From positions 1 to 11,657 of the forward strand of contig JAEVZN010000323.1 of the NCBI GenBank assembly GCA_023392205.1: DNA of 11,657 bases. Direction: 5' to 3'. The position numbers and the translations under genes are program-made. The notes beneath the pieces were generated by a model. It made no database searches. It was given only the letters and a program-made list of their open reading frames with translations, and was not told where the DNA came from. Positions 1-7,046 of the stretch are shown here, piece after piece; position 1 is the stretch's first letter, and each line of letters starts with the position of its first letter. The stretch comes from Pseudomonadota bacterium. GTDB lineage: Bacteria > Pseudomonadota > Alphaproteobacteria > Rhizobiales > Xanthobacteraceae.

Positions 1-1083
1 GTGCACCAGATCGTCTTTCAGAACGACGCCGATGTGCAGGCCGCGCTTCAGAAATTGTCCGAACCGGGCATGACATTCGAGCAGTTTTCGGCGTCGCCCG
101 AACGAAAAGGCAGCGACGTCAATCTCGGCCTCGTGAGCCGCGCGCAAGTGCTCGATCCCGCTGTCGCCGACGCCGCCTTCTCCCTGCCCTCCGGACAGGT
201 GAGCGAGCCGATCAAGGGGCGTTTCGGCACAGTGCTTCTGAAGGTCGGCAAGGTCGAGCAGGAGCAGACACGCGAATTGTCGGAGGTCGCAAGCGAACTC
301 AGCCGCAATCTGTCCATGGAGCGGGCGCGTTCCGCAATCCGCACTCTGTACGACAACATCGAGGACGAGCGCGGCGGCGGCGCGACCCTGGCCGAGATCG
401 CCAAGAAACTGGACCTCAAGGTCACGAGCGTCGAGGCTGTCGACCGCTCCGGACGCGATCCGGCCGGCAACACGATCCCGAATATTCCGGCCGTGCCGGC
501 CCTGTTCGCAGGTATCTTCGAAGCCGAAATCGGGCTCGAGAACGAACCCGTACAGGTGCCGGGCGGCAACGGCTATGTCTGGTATGAGGTGCTGTCGTCG
601 ACCCCGCCCCGCGAGCGCACGCTGGATGAAGTGCGCGACCGCGTGATCGAGCGCTGGCGCAACGACCAGGTGGCCGCGCGCCTGAAGGAGCGGGCCAGCG
701 AGGCGCTGGAGCGGCTGAAAAGCGCGAGCATTGCGGATGTCGCGGCCGAGTTCGGTGCCAAGCCGCAATTCGTTGCGGGCCTCAGGCGCGACCGTGCGCA
801 GGGCGACATCCCGGCGGAAATTCTGGATTCCGTCTTCGATACGCCGAAGGACGGCGTTGGGAGCAGCGAAGCCGGTGCGACACGCTGGTTTCTGTTCCGC
901 GTGACCGGCGTGACGGTCCCCGCATCCGATCAGGCCAGCGAGGAGACGAAGCGTCTGCAGGCTGCTTTGGTCAATGCGTACTCCGAGGATATGGTCGCGC
1001 AGTTCATTTCCAGATTGCAGACCGATCTGGGCGCGACCATCAACGAGAGTGCACTCAACCAGGTCATTGGTGGCGTCAACTAG
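1..1083 (+). CDS. ppiD: Peptidyl-prolyl cis-trans isomerase, PpiD/SurA type (C-terminal part, 5' end outside window)
   Basis: This is the 3' portion of a periplasmic folding factor. PpiD-type proteins are anchored in the inner membrane by one N-terminal helix and help outer-membrane and secreted proteins fold. The reading frame is open from the first base, and the GTG at position 1 is an internal codon, not a start. Residues 1-95 of the fragment look like a parvulin (rotamase) domain: an HQIVF beta strand at the edge, a GMTFEQFSASPE-like helix, DVNLGLVSR, then FSLPSGQVSEPIKGRFGTVLLKV. The remaining 265 residues are helix-rich with a second degenerate parvulin-like segment, as in rhizobial PpiD proteins of roughly 630 residues. 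The N-terminal anchor and SurA-N-like region must lie upstream. The stop codon is only 5 bp before trpE, so the two are probably co-transcribed. Family assignment is firm. The PpiD label rests partly on gene order. Confidence 0.85.
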   Translation: MHQIVFQNDADVQAALQKLSEPGMTFEQFSASPERKGSDVNLGLVSRAQVLDPAVADAAFSLPSGQVSEPIKGRFGTVLLKVGKVEQEQTRELSEVASELSRNLSMERARSAIRTLYDNIEDERGGGATLAEIAKKLDLKVTSVEAVDRSGRDPAGNTIPNIPAVPALFAGIFEAEIGLENEPVQVPGGNGYVWYEVLSSTPPRERTLDEVRDRVIERWRNDQVAARLKERASEALERLKSASIADVAAEFGAKPQFVAGLRRDRAQGDIPAEILDSVFDTPKDGVGSSEAGATRWFLFRVTGVTVPASDQASEETKRLQAALVNAYSEDMVAQFISRLQTDLGATINESALNQVIGGVN

Positions 1084-1088
1084 CCGCC

Positions 1089-2609
1089 ATGCAGATCGCG
1101 CCGGAAGCGGAGAGGTTCACGGCGGCATACGAAAAGGGCGCCGCACAGGTCGTGTGGACCAGCCTCGTTGCCGACCTTGAGACTCCGGTTTCGGCGTTTC
1201 TGAAACTGTCGCAAGCGGGAGCACCGGCTTTCCTGTTCGAATCGGTGGAAGGCGGTGCCGCGCGCGGCCGCTATTCGATCATCGGGCTCGCGCCGGATCT
1301 CGTATGGCGCGTGACCGGGATGCAATCGGAAGTGAACCGGGCCGCGCATCTGCCCGGCAGCACGTTCGAACCTCGCGAGGGCTCGCCACTCGACACATTG
1401 CACGAGCTGATCGCGCAATCGCGCATCGACCTTCCCGACGCATTACCGCCGATGGCTGCGGGGCTGTTCGGCTATCTCGGCTACGACATGGTCCGCGCGA
1501 TGGAGCGCCTGCCGGCCGAAAAGCCGGACCCACTCGCCCTGCCGGACGCGGTGATGATCCGGCCCACCATCGTCGTTGTGTTCGACGCGGTGTCGGACAC
1601 GATCACCATCGTCACGCCGGTCCGGCCGGAAGCGGGAATACCGGCATCCGCAGCCCTGTCGCGCGCAACCGATCGCCTCAGCGGAATCGTCGATGCGCTG
1701 GAAGTGCCGCTGTCGTCGATGGCGCGTGCCGAACGCCATGACGGTCCGCTGGCGGCGAATGTCGTTTCCAATACGCCAGCATCGGACTATGCGGAGATGG
1801 TCCGCCGCGCGAAGGACTATATCCTCGCCGGGGATATCTTTCAGGTGGTGCTGTCGCAGCGTTTTGAATCGCCTTTCACGCTGGCGCCGCTGTCGTTCTA
1901 TCGCGCTTTGCGCCGGGTCAACCCTGCCCCGTTTCTGTATTTCCTCGATTTCGGCAGCTTTGCCGTTGCCGGATCGAGTCCGGAAATCCTCGTGCGCCTG
2001 CGCGACGACACGGTGACGGTCCGGCCGATCGCGGGTACCCGCCCGCGCGGTGCGACGCGTGAACAGGACATTGAACTGGAACGCGAATTGCTCGCCGATC
2101 CGAAGGAGCGTGCCGAACATCTCATGCTGCTCGATCTCGGCCGCAACGATGTCGGGCGTGTCGCGGCCATTGGCAGCGTCACCGTCACGGACCAGTTCTT
2201 CATCGAGCGCTACAGCCAGGTGATGCATATCGTGTCGAACGTCGAGGGCCGGCTCGCGGACGGGCGCGACGCACTCGATGCGCTGGTTGCGGGCTTTCCA
2301 GCAGGCACCGTTTCAGGCGCCCCCAAGGTGCGCGCGATGCAGATCATCGACGAACTGGAAAAGGAAAAGCGCGGCATCTATGCTGGTTGCGTCGGCTATT
2401 TCTCGGCCGCGGGCGATATGGATACCTGCATCGTCCTGCGCACCGCCATCGTCAAGGACGGCCGCATGCATGTTCAGGCGGGCGCCGGTATTGTTGCCTA
2501 CAGCGATCCGGCATCGGAGCAGCAGGAATGCGTCAACAAGGCGAAGGCGCTGTTCCGCGCGGCCGAAGAGGCGCATCGCTTTGCAAGTCAGGCCGGACGC
2601 GGGCAATAG
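1089..2609 (+). CDS. trpE: Anthranilate synthase component I
   Basis: TrpE converts chorismate and ammonia to anthranilate, the first committed step of tryptophan synthesis in the cytoplasm, using ammonia delivered by TrpG. The 506-residue length is normal for a stand-alone TrpE. This is not the fused TrpEG found in some rhizobia. Visible family marks are LFES at 49-52 with the following GRYS (the tryptophan feedback site region), GYLGYD, DIFQVVLSQR, PIAGTRPRG, DLGRNDVGRV, FPAGTVSGAPK and the closing AGAGIVAYSDP segment with E477 and E480. Residue 471 in that last motif is Tyr (TAC 2499-2501), where the relatives I recall carry Asp. The ATG at 1089 is chosen because the protein then starts at the usual family position. 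It lies 5 bp behind ppiD with no strong Shine-Dalgarno, which suggests translational coupling. That spacing leaves no room for a trpL leader peptide or attenuator directly upstream. Confidence 0.97.
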   Translation: MQIAPEAERFTAAYEKGAAQVVWTSLVADLETPVSAFLKLSQAGAPAFLFESVEGGAARGRYSIIGLAPDLVWRVTGMQSEVNRAAHLPGSTFEPREGSPLDTLHELIAQSRIDLPDALPPMAAGLFGYLGYDMVRAMERLPAEKPDPLALPDAVMIRPTIVVVFDAVSDTITIVTPVRPEAGIPASAALSRATDRLSGIVDALEVPLSSMARAERHDGPLAANVVSNTPASDYAEMVRRAKDYILAGDIFQVVLSQRFESPFTLAPLSFYRALRRVNPAPFLYFLDFGSFAVAGSSPEILVRLRDDTVTVRPIAGTRPRGATREQDIELERELLADPKERAEHLMLLDLGRNDVGRVAAIGSVTVTDQFFIERYSQVMHIVSNVEGRLADGRDALDALVAGFPAGTVSGAPKVRAMQIIDELEKEKRGIYAGCVGYFSAAGDMDTCIVLRTAIVKDGRMHVQAGAGIVAYSDPASEQQECVNKAKALFRAAEEAHRFASQAGRGQ

Positions 2610-2643
2610 CGTGCCGGGCGAGGCTCGGACGATTGGGCTTCAA

Positions 2644-2666
2644 GCAGGCGGTTACCGCGCGTCTGC
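2644..2666 (+). other. Weak stem-loop between trpE and trpG
   Basis: GCAGGCG (2644-2650) can pair with CGTCTGC (2660-2666), giving seven pairs including one G-U, around a 9-nt loop that contains a smaller GCGG/CCGC pairing. It is followed by CATTGCTT rather than a clean run of T. It could be a poor terminator or an RNA-processing site between trpE and trpG, or simply chance in GC-rich DNA. Confidence 0.25.
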
Positions 2667-2672
2667 CATTGC

Positions 2673-2701
2673 TTGACCCCCTGCGGACCCGCGTCTATGA
2701 C
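2673..2701 (+). promoter_or_regulatory. Candidate sigma-70-type promoter for trpGDC-moaC-moeA
   Basis: TTGACC (2673-2678, preceded by C, as in the CTTGAC form common in alphaproteobacteria) and TATGAC (2696-2701) are separated by exactly 17 bp, inside the 164-bp trpE-trpG gap. A start of transcription would be expected near 2708. The match is seen directly. Promoter function is inferred. It would let trpG and the downstream genes be expressed independently of ppiD-trpE. Confidence 0.45.
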
Positions 2702-2773
2702 CCGCGCGTGCCGGACAACAAGACACCAAGCTATCCTGCCGGCCCTTTGCGGATATCGCTGCCCGATCGCGCC

Positions 2774-3379
2774 ATGATCTTGCTCGTCGATAATTACGAC
2801 AGCTTCACGTTCAATCTCGTTCACGATCTGGGCGGGCTGGGCCAGGATGTGGTCGTCGTGCGCAACGATGCGGCGACGAGCGAAGCGATCATCGCGCGCC
2901 GGCCCGACGCGATCGTTCTGTCGCCCGGTCCCTGCACGCCGAACGAGGCCGGTATCTGCCTCGACCTGATCGGCAAGGCCGCGCACCTGATTCCCATTCT
3001 CGGCGTCTGCCTCGGTCACCAGGCCATCGGCCAGGCATTCGGCGGCAAGGTGACGCGCGCGCCCTCGCCGGTCCATGGCAAGCTGTCCGACATCCATCAC
3101 GACGGCCAGAGCGTGTTTGAGGGAATCGACGGCGCGTTCAGGGCGACCCGCTATCACTCGCTGGTCGTCGACCGCGCCTCCGTTCCGGGCGATCTGGTGG
3201 TGACGGCGCGCACCGATGACGGTCTGGTCATGGGCCTTGCACACAGGTCCCTGCCGCTGCACGGTGTCCAGTTCCATCCCGAAAGCATCGCCTCGGAAAA
3301 CGGCCATGTGATCCTCGGCAATTTCCTCAAGCTTGCCGCGGCGTGGAACGGCCGCAAAACCGGACAAGGACTTCATTGA
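2774..3379 (+). CDS. trpG: Anthranilate synthase component II (glutamine amidotransferase)
   Basis: TrpG hydrolyses glutamine and passes the ammonia to TrpE. In many bacteria the same subunit also serves aminodeoxychorismate synthase (PabA role), which is possible here but not shown. The 201-residue protein is a complete class I glutamine amidotransferase: the start MILLVDNYDSFTFNL, the oxyanion-region SPGPCTPNEAG at 50-60, the nucleophile Cys79 in GVCLGHQAIGQAFGG, and His168-Glu170 in VQFHPES. The ATG at 2774 is chosen because families begin just before this LLVDNYDSF strand. There is no convincing Shine-Dalgarno before it. The frame stays open upstream, and a GTG at 2708 would add 22 residues. 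The gene ends 9 bp before trpD, and the trpD ribosome-binding site overlaps its TGA stop. Confidence 0.96.
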   Translation: MILLVDNYDSFTFNLVHDLGGLGQDVVVVRNDAATSEAIIARRPDAIVLSPGPCTPNEAGICLDLIGKAAHLIPILGVCLGHQAIGQAFGGKVTRAPSPVHGKLSDIHHDGQSVFEGIDGAFRATRYHSLVVDRASVPGDLVVTARTDDGLVMGLAHRSLPLHGVQFHPESIASENGHVILGNFLKLAAAWNGRKTGQGLH

Positions 3380-3383
3380 AGGT
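3378..3383 (+). promoter_or_regulatory. Ribosome-binding site of trpD
   Basis: GAAGGT lies 5 nt before the ATG at 3389 and overlaps the TGA stop of trpG (3377-3379). It supports the trpD start and suggests translational coupling between the two genes. Confidence 0.6.
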
Positions 3384-3388
3384 GCTCC

Positions 3389-4405
3389 ATGATCGATGAG
3401 TTCAAGGCGTTGATTGCCAAGGCCGCCACCGGCGCGACATTGACGCGCGACGAGGCGGCCAGCGCTTTCGACCGGATGATGTCCGGCGAGGCCACGCCGT
3501 CGCAGATGGGCGGTCTCCTGATGGCGTTGCGCGTGCGCGGCGAAACGGTCGACGAGATCACCGGCGCCGTTGCTGCGATGCGGGCGAAGATGCTGCGCGT
3601 CGATGCGCCGGCCAACGCGGTCGACGTTGTCGGCACCGGCGGCGATGCGTCCGGCTCCTACAACATTTCCACCTGCGCGGCGTTTATTGTGGCCGGTGCC
3701 GGCATTCCGGTGGCCAAGCATGGCAACCGCGCGCTGTCGTCGCGCTCGGGCGCCGCCGACGTTCTCACCTCACTTGGTGTGAAGATCGATCTCAGCCCCG
3801 AGGATGTCGGCCGTTGCGTCTCGGAGGCCGGGATCGGATTCATGTTCGCGCCCGCGCATCACCCGGCCATGAAGAATGTCGGACCGACGCGGGTCGAACT
3901 CGGCACGCGAACGATCTTCAATCTGCTCGGGCCGCTGTCCAATCCGGCCGGGGTGAAGCGGCAATTGGTCGGCGTGTTCTCGCGGCAATGGATCGAGCCG
4001 CTGGCCGAGGTTCTCAAAAATCTCGGCTCGGATTGCGTCTGGGTCGTGCACGGCTCCGATGGCCTCGACGAGATCACCACATCCGGACCCACCCATGTCG
4101 CCGCCCTGGAAAACGGCAAAGTCCGTACATTCGAGATTGCGCCGTCGGATGTCGGCATCGCACCGGTGAAACCGGAAAGCCTGCGCGGCGGCGATGCCGA
4201 TGCCAATGCCGTCGCACTGGCGAGTGTGCTTGAGGACAAGCCCAGCGCTTATCGCGATGTCGCCATGATGAATGCCGCCGCGGCTCTGGTCGTGGCCGGC
4301 GCTGCCGGATCGCTGCCGGAGGCGGCCGAACTCGCACGCCAGTCCTTGTCCAGCGGCAGCGCGCGCGCACGCCTCGAGCGGCTGATCGCCGTGTCCAACG
4401 CGTGA
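3389..4405 (+). CDS. trpD: Anthranilate phosphoribosyltransferase
   Basis: TrpD joins anthranilate to phosphoribosyl pyrophosphate to give phosphoribosyl-anthranilate. The 338-residue length is standard. An N-terminal helical domain (about 1-70) is followed by the nucleoside-phosphorylase-like alpha/beta domain. The PRPP-binding loop GTGGD is at 82-86, followed by N92-I-S-T95 and K110-H-G-N113. Arg168 lies in the anthranilate-contacting segment [16 protein letters not shown]. The metal-binding Asp227-Glu228 pair is in GSDGLDEIT. All of these family residues are present. The ATG start has a good ribosome-binding site. It stands 9 bp after trpG and 7 bp before trpC. Confidence 0.97.
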   Translation: MIDEFKALIAKAATGATLTRDEAASAFDRMMSGEATPSQMGGLLMALRVRGETVDEITGAVAAMRAKMLRVDAPANAVDVVGTGGDASGSYNISTCAAFIVAGAGIPVAKHGNRALSSRSGAADVLTSLGVKIDLSPEDVGRCVSEAGIGFMFAPAHHPAMKNVGPTRVELGTRTIFNLLGPLSNPAGVKRQLVGVFSRQWIEPLAEVLKNLGSDCVWVVHGSDGLDEITTSGPTHVAALENGKVRTFEIAPSDVGIAPVKPESLRGGDADANAVALASVLEDKPSAYRDVAMMNAAAALVVAGAAGSLPEAAELARQSLSSGSARARLERLIAVSNA

Positions 4406-4412
4406 GCGGATC

Positions 4413-5210
4413 GTGGCCGATATCCTGAAAAAGATCGAGACCTACAAACGCGACGAGATCGCCGCGGCCAAACGTGCGCGCAGCCTCGCTGATCTCGAAG
4501 CTGATGCAAGGGCCGCGGACAAGCCGCGCGGATTTGCGAACGCGCTGCGGCGCAAGCAGGACGCAGGCCGCTATGCGCTGATTGCCGAGGTCAAGAAGGC
4601 CAGCCCATCGAAAGGGCTCATTCGCGCCGATTTCGATCCGGTCGCGATTGCAAAAGCCTATGAGGCCGGTGGCGCGGCCTGTCTGTCGATCCTGACCGAC
4701 ACGCCGTCCTTTCAGGGGCGCCCGGAATTCCTGACGCAGGCGCGCGGTGCGACATCGCTGCCCGCTCTGCGCAAGGATTTCATGTTCGAGCCCTATCAGG
4801 TCGCCGAGGCCCGCGCCTGGGGCGCCGATTGCATCCTGATCATCATGGCGGCGCTCGACGATTCCGTCGCCGCCGAACTCGAAGATGCGGCCATGTCATT
4901 CAGCATGGACGTGCTGATCGAGATCCATGACGAACGCGAACTGGAGCGGGCGTTGCGATTGCGCTCGGCCCTGATCGGGATCAACAACCGGGATTTGCGG
5001 ACATTCGAGACGTCGCTGGAGGTGAGCCGCAGGCTTGCGCCGCTCGTTCCCGCCGACCGGACGATTGTCGGGGAGAGCGGGATTTTTACACCGGACGATC
5101 TCGCGCTATTGTCCAGGTCCGGCATTTCGGCCTTTCTGATCGGAGAGAGCCTGATGCGGGCCGAAGACATTGCAGGCGCGACCCGCGCGCTCCTTCGGCA
5201 ATCTTCTTGA
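4413..5210 (+). CDS. trpC: Indole-3-glycerol-phosphate synthase
   Basis: TrpC closes the ring of carboxyphenylamino-deoxyribulose phosphate to form indole-3-glycerol phosphate. The 265-residue protein is a single TIM-barrel domain, with no fused TrpF. Catalytic and binding residues known from the family fall in place: Glu59 and Lys61 in [12 protein letters not shown], Lys121 in ALRKDFM, Glu170 in VLIEIHDE, Asn191 in [10 protein letters not shown] and Glu221-Ser222 in IVGESGIF. The start is the GTG at 4413, because it gives the [19 protein letters not shown] beginning typical of rhizobial TrpC and is preceded by GAGCGGA (4404-4410), which overlaps the trpD stop. Its TGA stop shares one base with the putative moaC start (TGATG). 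Confidence 0.97.
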   Translation: MADILKKIETYKRDEIAAAKRARSLADLEADARAADKPRGFANALRRKQDAGRYALIAEVKKASPSKGLIRADFDPVAIAKAYEAGGAACLSILTDTPSFQGRPEFLTQARGATSLPALRKDFMFEPYQVAEARAWGADCILIIMAALDDSVAAELEDAAMSFSMDVLIEIHDERELERALRLRSALIGINNRDLRTFETSLEVSRRLAPLVPADRTIVGESGIFTPDDLALLSRSGISAFLIGESLMRAEDIAGATRALLRQSS

Positions 5211-5713
5211 TGTCAGGCGCCGAAGGAATGACGCAAACCGGTCTCACCCATATCGGCCCCGCAGGCGATGCGCGTATGGTGGACGTGTCCGCCAAGGATG
5301 CCACCGCGCGTGTTGCGATTGCCGAAGGCCGCGTGGTGATGAGCGAGGCGACGCTCGAACTGGTGCGCAGCGGGAATGCCAGGAAAGGCGATGTGCTCGG
5401 CACCGCACGCATCGCCGGCATCATGGCGGCCAAGCGCACGCATGAACTGATCCCGCTCTGTCATCCGCTGGCGCTGTCGCAGGTGATTGTGGAGCTTGAA
5501 CCGGACGCGGCCATTCCGGGCATTGCCGTGCGCGCCAGCGTCAAGGTCCAGGGCCAGACCGGCGTGGAAATGGAAGCGCTCACGGCGGTCTCGGTCGCCT
5601 GTCTGACCATCTACGACATGGTCAAGGCGGCCGAACGCGGCATGCGCATCGAGGGCATCCGGCTGGTCGAGAAGTCGGGCGGCAAGAGCGGCCCCTACAA
5701 GGCCGGAGACTAG
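5210..5713 (+). CDS. moaC: Cyclic pyranopterin monophosphate synthase
   Basis: MoaC works with the radical-SAM enzyme MoaA to turn GTP into cyclic pyranopterin monophosphate, the first step of molybdenum-cofactor synthesis. It is active as a hexamer. The product is 167 residues, close to the usual 160. Conserved marks are Lys59 in ARKGDVL, the [15 protein letters not shown] segment with His85, [13 protein letters not shown] with Glu120 and Glu122, YDMVK with Asp136 and Lys139, and EKSGGKSG with Lys155. These match the E. coli residues with a constant offset of eight. The ATG at 5210 is chosen because it forms a TGATG overlap with trpC. An ATG at 5228 (161 residues) is a fair alternative, but GAAGGA sits too close to it to act as its ribosome-binding site. 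No moaA, moaB, moaD or moaE is next to it. Confidence 0.96.
   Translation: MSGAEGMTQTGLTHIGPAGDARMVDVSAKDATARVAIAEGRVVMSEATLELVRSGNARKGDVLGTARIAGIMAAKRTHELIPLCHPLALSQVIVELEPDAAIPGIAVRASVKVQGQTGVEMEALTAVSVACLTIYDMVKAAERGMRIEGIRLVEKSGGKSGPYKAGD
5705..5708 (+). promoter_or_regulatory. Ribosome-binding site of moeA
   Basis: GGAG lies 7 nt before the GTG at 5716, inside the last codons of moaC. It decides in favour of this GTG as the moeA start. Confidence 0.55.
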
Positions 5714-5715
5714 CG

Positions 5716-6927
5716 GTGGCCCTCCTGCCGGTCGCCGACGCGATCGAACGGGTTCTGGCCCGCGCCACGACACTCGGACCGGAAACGGTGCCGCTGACCG
5801 CAGCGCATGGCCGCGTGCTCGCCGACGATCTGTTCGCGCTCCGGTCGCAGCCGCCGGCCGATGCGTCCGCCATGGACGGATATGCCGTACGTGCGGCCGA
5901 CACCTTCCAGATCCCGACCGACCTGAAAGTCATCGGTGAAGTTGCCGCGGGCCGGCCCTTTGCCGGCACGTTGCGTGCCGGCGAGACGGTGCGGATTTTC
6001 ACCGGCGGCGAATTGCCGGACGGGGCCGACGCCATCGTCGTGCAGGAGAATGTTCGCCGCGAGGGACAGAGCGCTATCGTCATGGCGGCGGCAAGTGCCG
6101 GACGGCATATCCGCAAGGCCGGGCTCGATTTCAGGCATGGCGAATGCCTGCTGCGCCAGGGCCGTCATTTGAGCGGCCGCGATATTGCGCTGGCCGCAGC
6201 CATGAACCACGCGCGCCTGCCCGTGGTGCGCAATGTCCGTATGGCCCTCTTTGCGACGGGCGACGAACTGGTCGCACCGGGCGAAGTCCCCGGCCCCGGA
6301 CAGATCGTCTATTCGAACGGCTATTCGGTCACGGCGCTCGCCGAAAACGAGGGCGCGCGCGTCAGCAATCTCGGGATCGTGCCGGACCGGATCGAGGAGA
6401 CCGTCGCGGCGATCCGGCGTGCGGGCGAACTCAGGGCCGATGTACTTGTCACCATGGGCGGTGCGTCGGTCGGCGATTACGACCTGGTCCACAAGGCCCT
6501 TGCCGGCGAAGGCATCGATCTGTCGTTCTGGAAAATCGCCATGCGTCCGGGCAGGCCGCTGATGCACGGGCGGCTCGGGAACATGCATGTCCTCGGATTG
6601 CCGGGCAATCCGGTCTCGGCCTATGTCTGCGCGCTTCTTTTTCTGGTGCCGTTGCTGCGCAAGCTGGGCGGCCGGATGGATTATCTGAACGAGACCGAAA
6701 CCGCTCTGCTCGGTGCCGATCTGGCGAAGAACGACGAGCGCGCCGATTATGTCCGCGCGCGCCTGTCGCGATCCAGCCGGGGCGCGCTGGTCGCGACGCC
6801 GTTCCCGGTCCAGGATTCGTCGATGACCCAGGTGCTGGCGCAGGCCGATTGCCTCATCGTACGCGAGCCGCACGACTCCGCCGCCTTGGCCGGTTCAACC
6901 TGCGTTATCCTAAAGCTGCCGTTGTAG
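5716..6927 (+). CDS. moeA: Molybdopterin molybdotransferase
   Basis: MoeA inserts molybdate into adenylylated molybdopterin to give active molybdenum cofactor. The 403-residue length is normal. Motifs in order: SAMDGYAV at 51-58 with Asp54, the beta-rich domain II segment [19 protein letters not shown] (95-112), the MPT-binding domain with ATGDEL at 180-185, the loop [10 protein letters not shown] at 247-256, MRPGRP at 276-281 and [10 protein letters not shown] at 294-303. A beta-barrel C-terminal domain closes the protein. The GTG start is supported by GGAG 7 nt upstream and lies 2 bp after the moaC stop, so moaC and moeA are almost certainly one transcript. The usual partner mogA or moaB is not nearby. 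Behind it, the 119-bp gap to lexA contains a short GAAGC/GCTTC stem-loop (6929-6942) without a convincing T-run. Confidence 0.97.
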   Translation: MALLPVADAIERVLARATTLGPETVPLTAAHGRVLADDLFALRSQPPADASAMDGYAVRAADTFQIPTDLKVIGEVAAGRPFAGTLRAGETVRIFTGGELPDGADAIVVQENVRREGQSAIVMAAASAGRHIRKAGLDFRHGECLLRQGRHLSGRDIALAAAMNHARLPVVRNVRMALFATGDELVAPGEVPGPGQIVYSNGYSVTALAENEGARVSNLGIVPDRIEETVAAIRRAGELRADVLVTMGGASVGDYDLVHKALAGEGIDLSFWKIAMRPGRPLMHGRLGNMHVLGLPGNPVSAYVCALLFLVPLLRKLGGRMDYLNETETALLGADLAKNDERADYVRARLSRSSRGALVATPFPVQDSSMTQVLAQADCLIVREPHDSAALAGSTCVILKLPL

Positions 6928-6961
6928 CGAAGCCCAAGCTTCTTCACGTCAAATTAAGGGG

Positions 6962-6990
6962 TTGCGGAACACATATCGAACATATAGTGT
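6962..6990 (+). promoter_or_regulatory. Probable lexA promoter, overlapped by LexA boxes
   Basis: A -35-like TTGCGG (6962-6967) is 17 bp from TAGTGT (6985-6990). The better -10 match, TATAGT (6983-6988), gives a 15-bp spacer instead. Either choice places the promoter core directly over the LexA operator, as expected for an autoregulated repressor. The exact -10 cannot be settled by eye. Confidence 0.45.
6967..6981 (+). promoter_or_regulatory. LexA (SOS) box, GAAC-N7-GAAC
   Basis: GAAC (6967-6970), seven bases (ACATATC), then GAAC (6978-6981). This is a perfect match to the direct-repeat operator described for alphaproteobacterial LexA. Its position over the presumed promoter, 66 bp before the lexA start, indicates autorepression. 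Confidence 0.85.
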
Positions 6991-6992
6991 AT

Positions 6993-7007
6993 GTTCATGA
7001 TTTGTTT
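6993..7007 (+). promoter_or_regulatory. Second LexA-like box in opposite orientation (one mismatch)
   Basis: GTTC (6993-6996), seven bases (ATGATTT), then GTTT (7004-7007). On the minus strand this reads AAAC-N7-GAAC, one base away from the operator consensus. Together with the first box it forms a dyad: GAACATA (6978-6984) and TATGTTC (6990-6996) are perfect inverted repeats around five bases. Confidence 0.45.
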
Positions 7008-7010
7008 CGA

Positions 7011-7025
7011 ACCCCTCGTAGGGGT
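7011..7025 (+). other. Short hairpin in the lexA leader
   Basis: ACCCCT (7011-7016) and AGGGGT (7020-7025) are perfect complements around CGT. The hairpin falls between the operator and the ribosome-binding site, so it would be in the 5' untranslated region. A role in translation or mRNA stability is possible but not shown. Confidence 0.3.
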
Positions 7026-7031
7026 CCGGCC

Positions 7032-7037
7032 GGGGAG
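7032..7037 (+). promoter_or_regulatory. Ribosome-binding site of lexA
   Basis: GGGGAG lies 9 nt before the ATG at 7047. It directly abuts the in-frame ATG at 7038, which is too close to be used. This fixes the start at 7047. Confidence 0.65.
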
Positions 7038-7046
7038 ATGGACCTG

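Noticed and set aside
2588..3721. 377-codon open frame on the minus strand across trpG and the start of trpD
   Set aside because: It lies antisense to clearly coding trpG and trpD, has no recognisable motifs, and reads like the mirror of GC-rich codons.
5222..5230. GAAGGA followed by ATG at 5228 as the true moaC start
   Set aside because: The purine run directly touches the ATG, with no usable spacing. It remains possible as an alternative start but is not preferred.
5710..6873. 387-codon open frame on the minus strand across moeA
   Set aside because: Antisense to moeA, which has all family motifs. The composition (His, Arg, Asp, Gly rich) is typical of a shadow frame.
6929..6942. GAAGC/GCTTC stem-loop after moeA as an intrinsic terminator
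   Set aside because: Only five pairs with a 4-nt loop, followed by TTCACGTC rather than a T-run. Too weak to call.
6144..7046. Long in-frame upstream extension of lexA reaching into moeA
   Set aside because: LexA homology begins at 7047, where a good ribosome-binding site is present. The upstream part is a shifted reading of moeA.
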